Source: Chitinophagales bacterium
Lineage (GTDB): Bacteria > Bacteroidota > Bacteroidia > Chitinophagales > Saprospiraceae
DNA length: 64,000 bases
NCBI GenBank assembly: GCA_013299105.1
Contig: JAAFJY010000009.1
Location: forward strand, 62,001-126,000
Direction: 5' to 3'
The first letter of the stretch is position 1; each line of letters starts with the position of its first letter. Shown piece by piece: positions 8,285 to 16,825 of the stretch. The position numbers were made by a program, and so were the translations under genes. A model generated the notes under the pieces. That model did not search any database, was not told the origin of the DNA, and saw only the letters and a list, made by a program, of their open reading frames with translations.

Positions 8285-8318
8285 TGGTGTGTGCTTAAAA
8301 CGATTTGGGCGCACACCA
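8285..8318 (-). terminator. Terminator hairpin of the ltaE-ydbS-ydbT operon
   Basis: TGGTGTGTGC (8285-8294) pairs with GCGCACACCA (8309-8318), a 10-bp stem with one G-T pair and a 14-base loop. It begins 5 bp after the stop of the YdbT-like gene on the minus strand. The following T-run is short. Confidence 0.55.
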
Positions 8319-8322
8319 TTGT

Positions 8323-9831
8323 TCACCTTCCGCCTTCGGTCGCTTCCAAAGTGTACAATACATAGTCTCTCAATTGTTTAGCTGTCTCGAGGGTTAAGTA
8401 TTTGATGGCCACCTCACCAGAGGAGGTTGTGAATTCAAGATCAGCACTGCCTCGCCTGATTTGTAGCCAGGATTGGCTCAAGCGAACACTTTTTACATTG
8501 TTCCAGCGCAAAAGGGTATCGTTTTCGGTAAAAAAACCACTTTTGATCCACAGGCCATCGGCGTGTAGGCCATAGGCGCGTTTGCGGGCGTATTTGTGCT
8601 GGTAAAACCAGGTCAAAGGCAGCCAAAGTGCGCTGATGGTCAACCAAATCCAGTGGAAATCCAGGATTGTTTTGGCCAATAAAAACAAAAAGGGGAATAC
8701 ACCAAACCAGAAAAAACGGCCAATGAACAAACTGCGGGTAGGGTGGTGCCAGGTCCAAGTTTCAACATTGGTGTCCTCAAAATAGGCTTCGCGGATGATC
8801 TGCAATTGCTGGGTGCGACAACCAGGAGCGTGCAAGGCTTGCTTGCCACTCATGTCGTATCCGCCAGCCTGGTACAAGTGTACGGCAAAGACTTGGAAAA
8901 AGCGTTCTAAAGGGTGCGCACTCCAACGGATGTACTGAATTTTGGGCAAAGTCGCCGCCTGTTCACGCCGGGTAAATAAACCAGCTTCGACCCGAAAACC
9001 TCTTCCCGTTTGTACAAACTTCAAGTTGTAGTAGCGTACAATTGTCCTGATTAGCGAGGTGACAATGGAGATGATCAAAGCGACAATGATCAGAATACTC
9101 AAGAAATTCCAGAGATTTTGCCAGTTGATACCCCAGTTTTCGATCATTTTATTGGCCGACTTGCCCATGATGGCCTGTATTTCGCGGTAAAGCCCAAAAC
9201 CAATGCCAAACAAGATGGCACCTGATCGGATGTGGTTTTGTCCTAGGCCAATGAGGATTAAATCACCTAAATCAAGCTGCCAGAGTACTTTTTCATCATT
9301 TGCACTCAACGGAGTTTCTGGCATCACATCATCGCCTGAAATGGGAACTGTTTGGCTTTGCCTGCCCAACAAGTGAGTGCGCAGGGCCTCGGCTTTGGCC
9401 CGATCTAAAGCTAGGAGTTCGATTTCACTACCTTTGCCACTGCTGGTGTCAATGGAAACGCTGACCACATTCAACAGCCGATGAAGGAAAGTTTGCTGAA
9501 AACTAACGGTCTGGATTTTGTCCAATGGCACTTGCACCAACTTGCGAAACAAACCACCTCTATTGAGCACCATTTCGCCATTTTCTACATGAAACCAGGT
9601 GCGGAAATAAGCAAGCAACGATAAAATCATTACCACACCACCAGCACCCAATCCAGCATAAACCCACCATTGCGTTGTGCCAGACCGTCCGCGGAGCAAC
9701 AGAATGACCACTACTGGCCAAAACTGCCTAACGATTCGAACTATGAAACGCAAAATGATAATCGCCAAAGCTGCTGGCGATTGTCGTGAGGGCGTTTCAA
9801 AAGGATTGTTTATAGTAGTATCATTGCTCAT
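8323..9831 (-). CDS. YdbT-like membrane protein with bacterial PH domains
   Basis: A 502-residue inner-membrane protein of the YdbT/DUF304 family. N-terminal membrane segments (about 23-70) are followed by a bPH_2 domain with the strand pattern VENGEMVLNRGGLFRKLVQVPLDKIQTV. A second pair of helices (about 195-260) precedes another PH-like domain (GRGFRVEAGLFTRREQAATLPKIQYI), and a third repeat follows two more helices (about 370-405): LWIKSGFFTENDTLLRWNNVKSV. It overlaps the upstream YdbS-like gene by 11 bp, the usual pairing for this family. In Bacillus, YdbS/YdbT are linked to resistance to some antimicrobial peptides; the biochemical role is unknown. Confidence 0.88.
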   Translation of the reverse strand: MSNDTTINNPFETPSRQSPAALAIIILRFIVRIVRQFWPVVVILLLRGRSGTTQWWVYAGLGAGGVVMILSLLAYFRTWFHVENGEMVLNRGGLFRKLVQVPLDKIQTVSFQQTFLHRLLNVVSVSIDTSSGKGSEIELLALDRAKAEALRTHLLGRQSQTVPISGDDVMPETPLSANDEKVLWQLDLGDLILIGLGQNHIRSGAILFGIGFGLYREIQAIMGKSANKMIENWGINWQNLWNFLSILIIVALIISIVTSLIRTIVRYYNLKFVQTGRGFRVEAGLFTRREQAATLPKIQYIRWSAHPLERFFQVFAVHLYQAGGYDMSGKQALHAPGCRTQQLQIIREAYFEDTNVETWTWHHPTRSLFIGRFFWFGVFPFLFLLAKTILDFHWIWLTISALWLPLTWFYQHKYARKRAYGLHADGLWIKSGFFTENDTLLRWNNVKSVRLSQSWLQIRRGSADLEFTTSSGEVAIKYLTLETAKQLRDYVLYTLEATEGGR

Positions 9832-10342
9832 CTACTCCTACTTTTTTGGCGATGAAAGCTTTGATGCGCTCGGCCTCTTCATAAGTAATGCCGGAAATAC
9901 TCAAATCCCCACTGGAATCACCAGCCGTATAAACGGTAACAGCGCCCAAGCCAAAATAGCGTGCAATGGGACCTTGTTCCAATTCAATGTGCTGGATGCG
10001 TAAGTAAGGTACGGTCAGCTGGTTTTTCCACCAATGGCCTTTTTTGTGCAGGATGTCTTTGTCGCGCAAAGCATAACCTTCGGCGCGGTAGCGATTGTGG
10101 GCCATCCACATGAAATACCAGGCTTGCAAAGCCCAAGCAATTGGAATGCCTACAAAATGCCAGATTGTCAATTCCTTGCGCAAGACCAATAAACTGATCA
10201 CCATGCCAATTAGCATCAAGCCCTGGATAATGCCCCAATTGATCAGGCGTACTTTAAGTGCAGCGGGAGCGAGGACTTGAAACTCCACTTCTTCAATCTG
10301 AGGGAGGGTATTGAGGTCAATTTGAGGATTTTGGAAGAGCAT
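9821..10342 (-). CDS. YdbS-like membrane protein with bacterial PH domain
   Basis: A 173-residue partner of the YdbT-like protein. Two membrane helices (about 36-54 and 60-80) precede one bPH_2 domain: YRAEGYALRDKDILHKKGHW, then LTVPYLRIQHIELEQGPIAR and FGLGAVTVYTAG, the family's characteristic strands. It starts 14 bp after the ltaE stop and its end overlaps the YdbT-like gene, so the three form one transcription unit with likely translational coupling of the last two. Confidence 0.88.
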   Translation of the reverse strand: MLFQNPQIDLNTLPQIEEVEFQVLAPAALKVRLINWGIIQGLMLIGMVISLLVLRKELTIWHFVGIPIAWALQAWYFMWMAHNRYRAEGYALRDKDILHKKGHWWKNQLTVPYLRIQHIELEQGPIARYFGLGAVTVYTAGDSSGDLSISGITYEEAERIKAFIAKKVGVDEQ

Positions 10343-10356
10343 AGATTCAACTTTGT

Positions 10357-11370
10357 TTACAAGCTTTTCAAAACAGCGGTGGTTTGTTCAATCATGGCCG
10401 GACTGACGTCTAAATGCGTGACAAAACGTACCGTTTGGAGCCCAAAAGGTGAGGCGTTAATCCCCTTTTCGGCCAATTTTGTTAAATATGTTTCAGCTGT
10501 GTAAGGTGCTTTCACGTCGAAGATCACAATATTGGTTTGAACGGGCCGTACATTTTCGACGTAAGGAAGATTTTCCAAGATTTTCCCTAGTATTTTGGCA
10601 TGATCATTGTCAGTTTTGAGGCGTTGTACTTGGTGTTCCAAAGCATAAATGCAAGCTGCCGCTAAAAAACCGGATTGCCTCATGCCACCGCCCATTACTT
10701 TGCGCACCCGCCGAGCTTGGCGAATAAATGCTTTGGGGCCAATCAAACAGGACCCAACCGGAGCACCCAGGCCTTTTGACAAACAAATGGAAATGGTGTC
10801 AAAAGCTTTGCCTACTTCTAAGGTACTTTCTCTAGTTTCAACCAAGGCATTGAACAAGCGTGCCCCATCAAGGTGCAAGGCCAAGCCCCGCTCTTTGCAC
10901 AAAGCTGAAATGGGCTGGATTTCAGCAAGGGTATAAAAACTGCCCCCGCCTTTGTTGCAAGTGTTTTCCAAAACGACCAATTTACTGATCGGCAACCAGT
11001 CATGTACGGGTTTGATCACTGCGGCTATTTGTTCAGCGGTGATTTTACCATTTTGGCCTTTGATCAGATTTACTCCAACGCCTGCATTGTAGGCATAGCC
11101 AGCGGTTTCGTATTGGTACACATGCGAGTATTCATCGCAGATCATTTCGTCCAGCGGTTGGGTATGGACTTTGATTGCAATTTGGTTGGTCATGGTGCCA
11201 GAGGGGCAAAACAATGCGGCTTCTTTGCCGAACATGGCGGCCATTTTCGCTTCAAGGGCATTTACACTGGGGTCTTCTCCAAAAACATCGTCGCCAACTT
11301 CGGCATTGATCATGGCCTGGAGCATACCAGGCGTAGGTTTGGTAACGGTATCTGAAATGAGGTTGATCAT
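10357..11370 (-). CDS. ltaE: Low-specificity L-threonine aldolase
   Basis: A 337-residue PLP enzyme of the beta-eliminating lyase group that splits L-threonine or L-allo-threonine into glycine and acetaldehyde. It begins with the typical MINLISDTVTKPTPGM, has GDDVFGEDPSVNALE (28-42), the PSGTMTNQ phosphate-site loop (56-63), HLDGARLFNA (166-175, with the PLP-ring aspartate D168) and the Schiff-base lysine K199 in CLSKGLGAPVGS. Fourteen further upstream codons are in frame, but MINLISD is the conserved start of the family. It is the first gene of an operon with the ydbS/ydbT-like pair. Confidence 0.94.
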   Translation of the reverse strand: MINLISDTVTKPTPGMLQAMINAEVGDDVFGEDPSVNALEAKMAAMFGKEAALFCPSGTMTNQIAIKVHTQPLDEMICDEYSHVYQYETAGYAYNAGVGVNLIKGQNGKITAEQIAAVIKPVHDWLPISKLVVLENTCNKGGGSFYTLAEIQPISALCKERGLALHLDGARLFNALVETRESTLEVGKAFDTISICLSKGLGAPVGSCLIGPKAFIRQARRVRKVMGGGMRQSGFLAAACIYALEHQVQRLKTDNDHAKILGKILENLPYVENVRPVQTNIVIFDVKAPYTAETYLTKLAEKGINASPFGLQTVRFVTHLDVSPAMIEQTTAVLKSL

Positions 11371-11420
11371 CTTTCTGACTAAGTTTGGGTACGGTTTTGA
11401 TTTGGGGAACAAGTCTAATA

Positions 11421-11461
11421 AAAAAAGGGCGAAGCAAGTTTCCTCGCTTCGCCCTTTTTTT
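11421..11461. terminator. Rho-independent (bidirectional) terminator
   Basis: AGGGCGAAGC (stem) with a 10-base loop pairs to GCTTCGCCCT, followed by seven Ts on the plus strand and preceded by an A-tract that gives Ts on the minus strand. It lies between the secreted BACON-like gene and ltaE. The 11462-11658 interval between it and that gene shows nothing else recognisable. Confidence 0.8.
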
Positions 11462-11658
11462 AAGAATAAAATTGTAAAAGCTTACCCCACTCACATTTCG
11501 GCCAAAAAAGGCCAACTTCGAATCAACTAAGTCGCCCCCTCTGCACCATCTTTTTACGCCGATGCTGGGCATCGACTCCAAAAAATGGCTTGATGGGACT
11601 AAAATTGTCATCTTTTTTGTCTCGAAACCGTTGGGCTAAGCTTTTACATGAAATTGAC

Positions 11659-13455
11659 TTATTGCACCAACAAACGAATTGCCTGGTTCAAGCTTGGTGT
11701 TTGAACTCGTACAATATAGGTTCCAGGTACTAGATGTTCGGTGCCAATTTCTTGCTTATTTTGGCCTTTGTACAAGTTGATCCGACTTTGGGCCAGCACT
11801 TCTTTGCCCTGTAAATCAAACACCTGGATCAGCGCTTCGCCACTGACGGGGCTGCTGATGCTCAGCGAAGTTAAGCCTTGGCTAGGATTGGGAAAAATGC
11901 TGATGCTGCCCAAATTACCCGCCGTGCTGCCGTCGCTGGGGCTGAATTGCGTACTTGATCGGCCCCTTTGGCGAACCAAAACATTTTTGGCCTCGGTGCC
12001 ACAGCTCAATTTGATGATTTCCTGACGTAGGCCAGCATCATCGTTGCGGATTACATTCAGATTCATGCTGCCATTTTTGACACCACTGCTTGGTGTCAGG
12101 GTCAGCCAGCTCAAAACTGGTGCTGCACTCCAAGGGCCAGCTGCACTGATATTGAGAGTTTGATTGCCCCCCATGAAGCTGAAGTCGATGGTATCTCTGC
12201 TGGTTTTAAGGTTGCAAGGAACAGTATCGCAGCTCACTTTCAGGTTAAAATTGGCTGTTGTCATAGCCATAGCCGCATCAACGATCAGTAAATAAGAGCC
12301 CGCAGGAACATTGGCCCTTAGCGTACGAATAGTGGTCAAAAAACTCTCATCGGCTTGGGCCACACAAGCATTGGCTGGGATGTGGTGCATTCTCACACCC
12401 GGCATGGTGCAAATGTCCTTGGCTAGCATCATGCGCAGGTTTTGATTCAGGGAGGTGATGTCCATTTCGGCATAAATGGAGCCAGGTTTGTCCAATTTGA
12501 TGCGATAAACACGGTCATTGCCAAACATGTCAAAAGCACCGTCCCCACAGATCCACTGAAACACCCCGTTTCCGGATCCAATGGTGGTTTGGTTTTTGAG
12601 TACAACTCCACACTTGATGTCCTGGGCTTTTGAGCACATGTCGTCGTCGCGGCAAGTCATGCCGAGTGAGAACTTGCCCGCATGAGAGGCGTGTTTGGAG
12701 TCGATGACCACCAAGTAACTGCCTGGTTCGAGGCGGGTGCAGATGCTTTGTCGGCGAGTGCCTCCACCAACAGAGGATTCGATGCAATCTTTTTCAAGGG
12801 CCTTGGGGTAGTGCCAGGCGTAACGGCACACATCGCGCAGCAAGAACAGGTCCAAATCCAGGCCGCTATCAAGAATGTCCAAATCCAGACAGACTTCCTG
12901 GGCGCTTTTTATTTCAAGACGGTACACTTTTTCTGGGCCGTACATGTGCCAGTCCTCACCCAGGCATTCATAAGAAGTGAGGCGATTTTGCTCTCCCCAA
13001 GTGTTGCCATTCACCTTTCGACCACATTCCAGCCAGCCACTGCTGCGTTCACAGAAGGGACCAGTTGGTTGTGGCTTTACTTCAAAGCAGCGATTGGGTG
13101 GATAACTGGTGCTAATGCTGGCTCCTCCAGTGATTTTGATGCAAAACTCACCAGTATAGGAAATGCCACGGCTCATATTGATCACCAGTGAAAAAGGCTT
13201 CAGGGCTTGGCCACATGGAGGAGCGCTCTGGGTAGTTTTCAGGTTCAAGTCGATCTCATCGTCCCAAACAGTAGCCCGGTTGAGGCTGATGGTTTGATAA
13301 CATTGGTTGGGAAACTTTCCTTTCAAAGTGATGGTAAAAGCCTGACCAACCTGCGGGCTGCTGGGGTTGATGATGATTTCTTCCACTACTTGCGCATTGA
13401 GCACGAAGCCGCTTAACAGCAGGAAAAAGGAAAGGAGGGATAAAAAGTTTTTCAT
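11659..13455 (-). CDS. Secreted type IX cargo protein with pre-peptidase-like and BACON-like domains
   Basis: A 598-residue exported protein. It has a signal peptide (MKNFLSLLSFFLLLSGFVLNA), a beta-rich region with disulphide-type cysteines (about 25-130), and two repeats resembling bacterial pre-peptidase C-terminal domains, each with a DLDLFLL/NLRMMLA core and a GSYLVVIDS/GSYLLIVDA strand (about 130-280 and 280-420). A BACON-like Ig domain follows (WLTLTPSSGVKNGSMNLNV, about 430-510). The last 85 residues are a Por secretion-system sorting domain (SISIFPNPSQGLTSLSISSP ... GTYIVRVQT). Its ligand is unknown. It is transcribed alone, with an inverted repeat 23 bp upstream of the start. Confidence 0.82.
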   Translation of the reverse strand: MKNFLSLLSFFLLLSGFVLNAQVVEEIIINPSSPQVGQAFTITLKGKFPNQCYQTISLNRATVWDDEIDLNLKTTQSAPPCGQALKPFSLVINMSRGISYTGEFCIKITGGASISTSYPPNRCFEVKPQPTGPFCERSSGWLECGRKVNGNTWGEQNRLTSYECLGEDWHMYGPEKVYRLEIKSAQEVCLDLDILDSGLDLDLFLLRDVCRYAWHYPKALEKDCIESSVGGGTRRQSICTRLEPGSYLVVIDSKHASHAGKFSLGMTCRDDDMCSKAQDIKCGVVLKNQTTIGSGNGVFQWICGDGAFDMFGNDRVYRIKLDKPGSIYAEMDITSLNQNLRMMLAKDICTMPGVRMHHIPANACVAQADESFLTTIRTLRANVPAGSYLLIVDAAMAMTTANFNLKVSCDTVPCNLKTSRDTIDFSFMGGNQTLNISAAGPWSAAPVLSWLTLTPSSGVKNGSMNLNVIRNDDAGLRQEIIKLSCGTEAKNVLVRQRGRSSTQFSPSDGSTAGNLGSISIFPNPSQGLTSLSISSPVSGEALIQVFDLQGKEVLAQSRINLYKGQNKQEIGTEHLVPGTYIVRVQTPSLNQAIRLLVQ

Positions 13456-13477
13456 CAGAACTAGTTTTTGGTTTTAG

Positions 13478-13500
13478 GTAACTATTTACTTGATAGTTAC
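13478..13500. promoter_or_regulatory. Inverted repeat upstream of the BACON-like gene
   Basis: GTAACTAT-N7-ATAGTTAC is a perfect 8-bp palindromic pair in the leader of the minus-strand secreted-protein gene. Size and spacing suit a dimeric repressor or a short RNA hairpin; no known operator was recognised. Confidence 0.4.
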
Positions 13501-13699
13501 GATGATAAGTTTTAAAGACAAGAATTTTTCTTGCAAGGTATCGGTTTTTAACTTCTCCGACAAGACCCAGACGTGGATTTAATAAGCATTGGTTGGAAAA
13601 GCTGGTAGATTTTTAGCTTTCTAGCGACTCACCCCTTGAAAACAACTAAGGCAAAAATTCACAATTTGCCTATCTTGCCCCTTCAATTGTGACGAGCAG

Positions 13700-14311
13700 A
13701 TGAATTTTTCATCCAAACTTTTGGAAGAAGCGGTCAACGCTTTTGCAAGTTTGCCAGGAATTGGCAAAAAAACGGCTCTGCGCCTGGTTTTACACTTGTG
13801 CAAAGGAGAACTGGAAAACAGCGAAACCTTTGCCAATGCGATCCTTAATATGCGTCGGGGTATCAAATCGTGCAGCAAGTGCCACAACTTGTCTGATGAG
13901 GAAGTTTGTGTCATTTGTCGTGATCAACGCCGCGAACAAGGGGTAATTTGTGTAGTAGAAAGCATCCGAGATGTGATGGCGATCGAAGACACCGGGCAAT
14001 TCCGGGGGGTGTACCACGTTTTAGGCGGGGTTATCTCTCCTTTGGAAGGGGTTGGTCCAGGTGAGTTGAACATCGACTCTTTGGTACAGCGCATTCAAAC
14101 CGGGGAAGTACGCGAAATCATCATGGCCATCAGCCCCACTATTGAGGGTGAGACCACGATCTTTTTTATTTCCAAAAAACTCCGCGATCTGCCCGTGCAA
14201 ATCAGCACCATTGCCAGGGGAGTGTCCTTTGGTGGTGAATTGGAATACGCCGATGAACTGACTCTTGGGCGAAGCATTACCGCTCGGGTGCCTTATCGGA
14301 ATGTTGATTAG
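13700..14311 (+). CDS. recR: Recombination mediator protein RecR
   Basis: A 203-residue RecR, acting with RecO (and RecF) to load RecA on single-stranded DNA at gaps. The N-terminal helix-hairpin-helix carries LPGIGKKTALRLVLHL (18-33). A four-cysteine zinc finger is at C58, C61, C70 and C73 (CSKCHNLSDEEVCVIC). The TOPRIM domain follows with CVVESIRDVMAIEDTG and YHVLGGVISPLEGVGP, and the C-terminal Walker-B-like region ends LTLGRSITARVPYRN. Length is normal. A TATCTTGCC word just upstream (13671) also precedes ligA. The glycosyltransferase gene follows after 25 bp and is probably cotranscribed. Confidence 0.96.
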   Translation: MNFSSKLLEEAVNAFASLPGIGKKTALRLVLHLCKGELENSETFANAILNMRRGIKSCSKCHNLSDEEVCVICRDQRREQGVICVVESIRDVMAIEDTGQFRGVYHVLGGVISPLEGVGPGELNIDSLVQRIQTGEVREIIMAISPTIEGETTIFFISKKLRDLPVQISTIARGVSFGGELEYADELTLGRSITARVPYRNVD

Positions 14312-14336
14312 TTGAGGGGAATTTTTTGGAGATTCA

Positions 14337-16286
14337 ATGGTTATTTCTTTGAAGCTTTCCATCGTCATTGTCAATTATCAGGTGGCCTGGTTTTTACAGC
14401 AGGCGCTTTATTCGGTGCAAAAAGCCATTTTGGGGCTAGAGGCCGAGGTATGGGTGGTTGACAATGCCTCCTCCGACCATTCAGTCGAAATGGTCAAGCG
14501 GGATTTTCCTTGGGTCAAACTCATTGTAAGCCCTCAAAATCTGGGTTTTTCCAAAGCAAATAACCTGGCCATCGGACAATGCCTGGGGGAGTATGTTTTA
14601 CTGCTCAATCCTGATACCCTTTTGGCTGAAAATACCCTTCGACTTTGCCTGCAAAAAATGGAGTCTGATCCTGCTGTTGGTGGATTAGGTGTGCACATGA
14701 TTGATGGATCCGGAATTTTCCTGCCCGAATCAAAGCGTGGATTTCCCTCGCCTTGGGTCGCTTTTTGCAAAACTTTTGGTCTTTCGTGGCTTTTTCCAAG
14801 GTCTCGTCTTTTCAATCGCTACCATTTAGGTTTTCTCTCTGCTGACGAAGACCAGGAAGTGGACGTGCTATCTGGGGCTTTCATGCTGATGCGAAAGTCG
14901 GTTTTGGACCAAATCGGCCTGCTTGATGAGCAGTTTTTCATGTACGGCGAAGACATCGACCTTTCTTACCGTATCCAAAAAGCAGGTTACAAAAACATTT
15001 ACTTGGCGGGTACAAAAATCATCCATTACAAAGGGGAAAGCACCAAAAAAGGCAGCCTCAATTACGTGCGGGTGTTCTACCAAGCCATGATCCTCTTTGC
15101 CCGGAAACATTTCCGTGGGGTAGGAGCGAGGGGTTTTGTGTTGATGTTGCAAATGGCGATCTATTTTCGAGCGGTATTGACCCTTGTGGGGAACCTGTTC
15201 AACCGATCCAGGGCATTGCTGCTTGATTTGTTCTTGCTGTGGGCCAGTCTTTCGTTTTGGAAGCACCGTTGGGGCATTTATCGTTATGACGATGCAGCGT
15301 ATTTCGACAATGCACCATTTTTTCAGGTCAACATGCCCTTGTATCTGGGGATGTGGATCTTGGGTTTGGTTTTTAGCGGTGCTTATCGCGTGCGGGGAAA
15401 TTTGCAGCGCGTTTGGCGGGGTATGTTGCTAGGGGCAGTGGCTATTGCAGCGGTGTATGGGTTTCTGGACCAATCCTTGCGCAGTTCCCGGATGCTGATT
15501 TTATTGGGTACCATCGGTGGTTTATTCAGTTTGAGTGTTTGGCGGGCTCTACTGAATCTTTACTTGGAAGGGCATTGGAATTTTGGCCAAAAAAAACGCC
15601 ACCGCTTGGCCATTGTAGGAAATGAGACCCAAGTTGACCAAGTACAAAAGATTTTGGAAGCCGCACAAGCCCCAGTTTTTACCTTGGGTAGGATTGAACC
15701 TGATCGCTACAAATTGGCCGCAAACAGCTTGGGCAACCTTGAGCAGCTTTATGATTTACAAAGAGCCTATCAGCTCAATACCTTGATATTTTGTGCGGAA
15801 AACCTGTCTAACCAGCAAATCATTGAATGGATGGCCCTCTATGCCAAAAAACTTCAGTTTAAAATCATGCCGCCTGCCGCCGAATGCATCATCGGCAGCC
15901 ATTCAAAAAACGAAAGTGGCGAATTGTACACCTTAAAACCCGTTTTTGCAATTGAACAAGCAGATCATCGTTTCAACAAAAGGGGGTTTGACTTGTTTTC
16001 AGCATCATTATTGGTAGTGCTGTTACCATTTCTTTTTTTCTTCGTCTTTAAAAAAAGGGCGATTTGGCTACAATGTGGCCGAGTACTAATAGGGAAAGAA
16101 ACCTGGGTTGGCTATAGTCAAAAAAACAATGTTCTGCCTGTTATCAAGCCGGGAGTTTTGACTACCAATGCATTGTCTTACGGGTTAAAGTCTGAAGCGA
16201 ACCTCCATCAACTGGATTTCGCCTATGCTCGAAACTATTCTTGGTGGCAAGACTTCAGGATTCTTTACCTTAGCTTGATTGCTTAA
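14337..16286 (+). CDS. Family 2 glycosyltransferase fused to a degenerate sugar-1-phosphate transferase-like module
   Basis: A 649-residue two-part protein. Residues 1-260 are a GT2 (rhamnosyltransferase-like) domain: SIVIVNYQ, VVDNASSD (nucleotide site, 40-47), NLGFSKANN, LLNPDT (89-94) and FMYGEDIDLSYR. Residues about 275-410 hold four membrane segments, followed by a Rossmann/CoA-binding-like part (RLAIVGNETQ) and a fifth hydrophobic segment preceded by NKRGFDLFSAS. This order copies the WbaP/WcaJ family, and the last 45 residues resemble that family's C-terminus (IKPGVLTTNA ... ARNYSWWQDFRIL). About 60 residues normally carrying the catalytic Asp-Glu pair are missing, so the second part is probably inactive, perhaps a lipid or membrane anchor. 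It likely builds surface polysaccharide. Confidence 0.8.
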   Translation: MVISLKLSIVIVNYQVAWFLQQALYSVQKAILGLEAEVWVVDNASSDHSVEMVKRDFPWVKLIVSPQNLGFSKANNLAIGQCLGEYVLLLNPDTLLAENTLRLCLQKMESDPAVGGLGVHMIDGSGIFLPESKRGFPSPWVAFCKTFGLSWLFPRSRLFNRYHLGFLSADEDQEVDVLSGAFMLMRKSVLDQIGLLDEQFFMYGEDIDLSYRIQKAGYKNIYLAGTKIIHYKGESTKKGSLNYVRVFYQAMILFARKHFRGVGARGFVLMLQMAIYFRAVLTLVGNLFNRSRALLLDLFLLWASLSFWKHRWGIYRYDDAAYFDNAPFFQVNMPLYLGMWILGLVFSGAYRVRGNLQRVWRGMLLGAVAIAAVYGFLDQSLRSSRMLILLGTIGGLFSLSVWRALLNLYLEGHWNFGQKKRHRLAIVGNETQVDQVQKILEAAQAPVFTLGRIEPDRYKLAANSLGNLEQLYDLQRAYQLNTLIFCAENLSNQQIIEWMALYAKKLQFKIMPPAAECIIGSHSKNESGELYTLKPVFAIEQADHRFNKRGFDLFSASLLVVLLPFLFFFVFKKRAIWLQCGRVLIGKETWVGYSQKNNVLPVIKPGVLTTNALSYGLKSEANLHQLDFAYARNYSWWQDFRILYLSLIA

Positions 16287-16351
16287 TTGGTGGCTTATTT
16301 AGGGCCATTGCTATCATAAATCCTTCTTCCTCATCCATTAAATGACTCAAC

Positions 16352-16723
16352 ATGTTCAAGAACTTTATTTCGATTTGCTGTTTGGCAATGCTGATGTTGC
16401 TAGGCTTCGAAGCCTCAGCACAGAGCAGCACACCTGCTTCTTCTACCACCACCACACTTACTGACGAAAAAGCAAAAGATTACGTAGGCAGCTACGACAC
16501 TGGTGGCATGGGCGCAATCAAGGTCTCCTTCGCTGATGGAAAAATGACAGGCGCTATGGATGGCCAAGGCTCTGCTGAGTTATTGCCAGGCAGTACTGCC
16601 GATGTTTTTACGGTATCTGGCTACGACGGTGTTTGTACTTTCATCCGCGATTCAAGCAACAAGGTAGTTGGCTTGCGCTTGGACGTGCAGGGCACGATCA
16701 TTGATGCCAAGCGAGTCGAGTAG
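16352..16723 (+). CDS. Small exported protein, DUF3471-like fold
   Basis: A 123-residue protein with a clear signal peptide (MFKNFISICCLAMLMLLGFEASA, cleavage before QSS). A Ser/Thr-rich linker is followed by a small beta-rich domain: AKDYVGSYDTGG, AIKVSFADGKMTG, DVFTVSGYDGVCTFIRD and VVGLRLDVQGTIIDAKRV. This pattern resembles the DUF3471 domain found at the C-terminus of serine hydrolases, here as a free-standing protein. It may bind a hydrophobic or peptide ligand in the periplasm, but no function is known. A weak terminator follows. Confidence 0.7.
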   Translation: MFKNFISICCLAMLMLLGFEASAQSSTPASSTTTTLTDEKAKDYVGSYDTGGMGAIKVSFADGKMTGAMDGQGSAELLPGSTADVFTVSGYDGVCTFIRDSSNKVVGLRLDVQGTIIDAKRVE

Positions 16724-16730
16724 AAAAACT

Positions 16731-16772
16731 GGGGTGGTAGGTAATCTGAACCCGCCACCTCTTTTATTTTTC
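16731..16772 (+). terminator. Probable terminator after the small exported protein gene
   Basis: GGGTGG (from 16732) pairs with CCACCT (to 16760) around an imperfect loop, followed by CTTTTATTTTTC. The stem is short, so the call is tentative. Confidence 0.4.
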
Positions 16773-16825
16773 TAGTGGTAAGCTGTGCATTATTCTTACT
16801 TTACCTCCCCTAATGCACACTCTTC

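Noticed and set aside
11252-11611. A 119-codon minus-strand frame across the ltaE start
   Set aside because: It overlaps the conserved N-terminus of ltaE in another frame and reads through the terminator hairpin.
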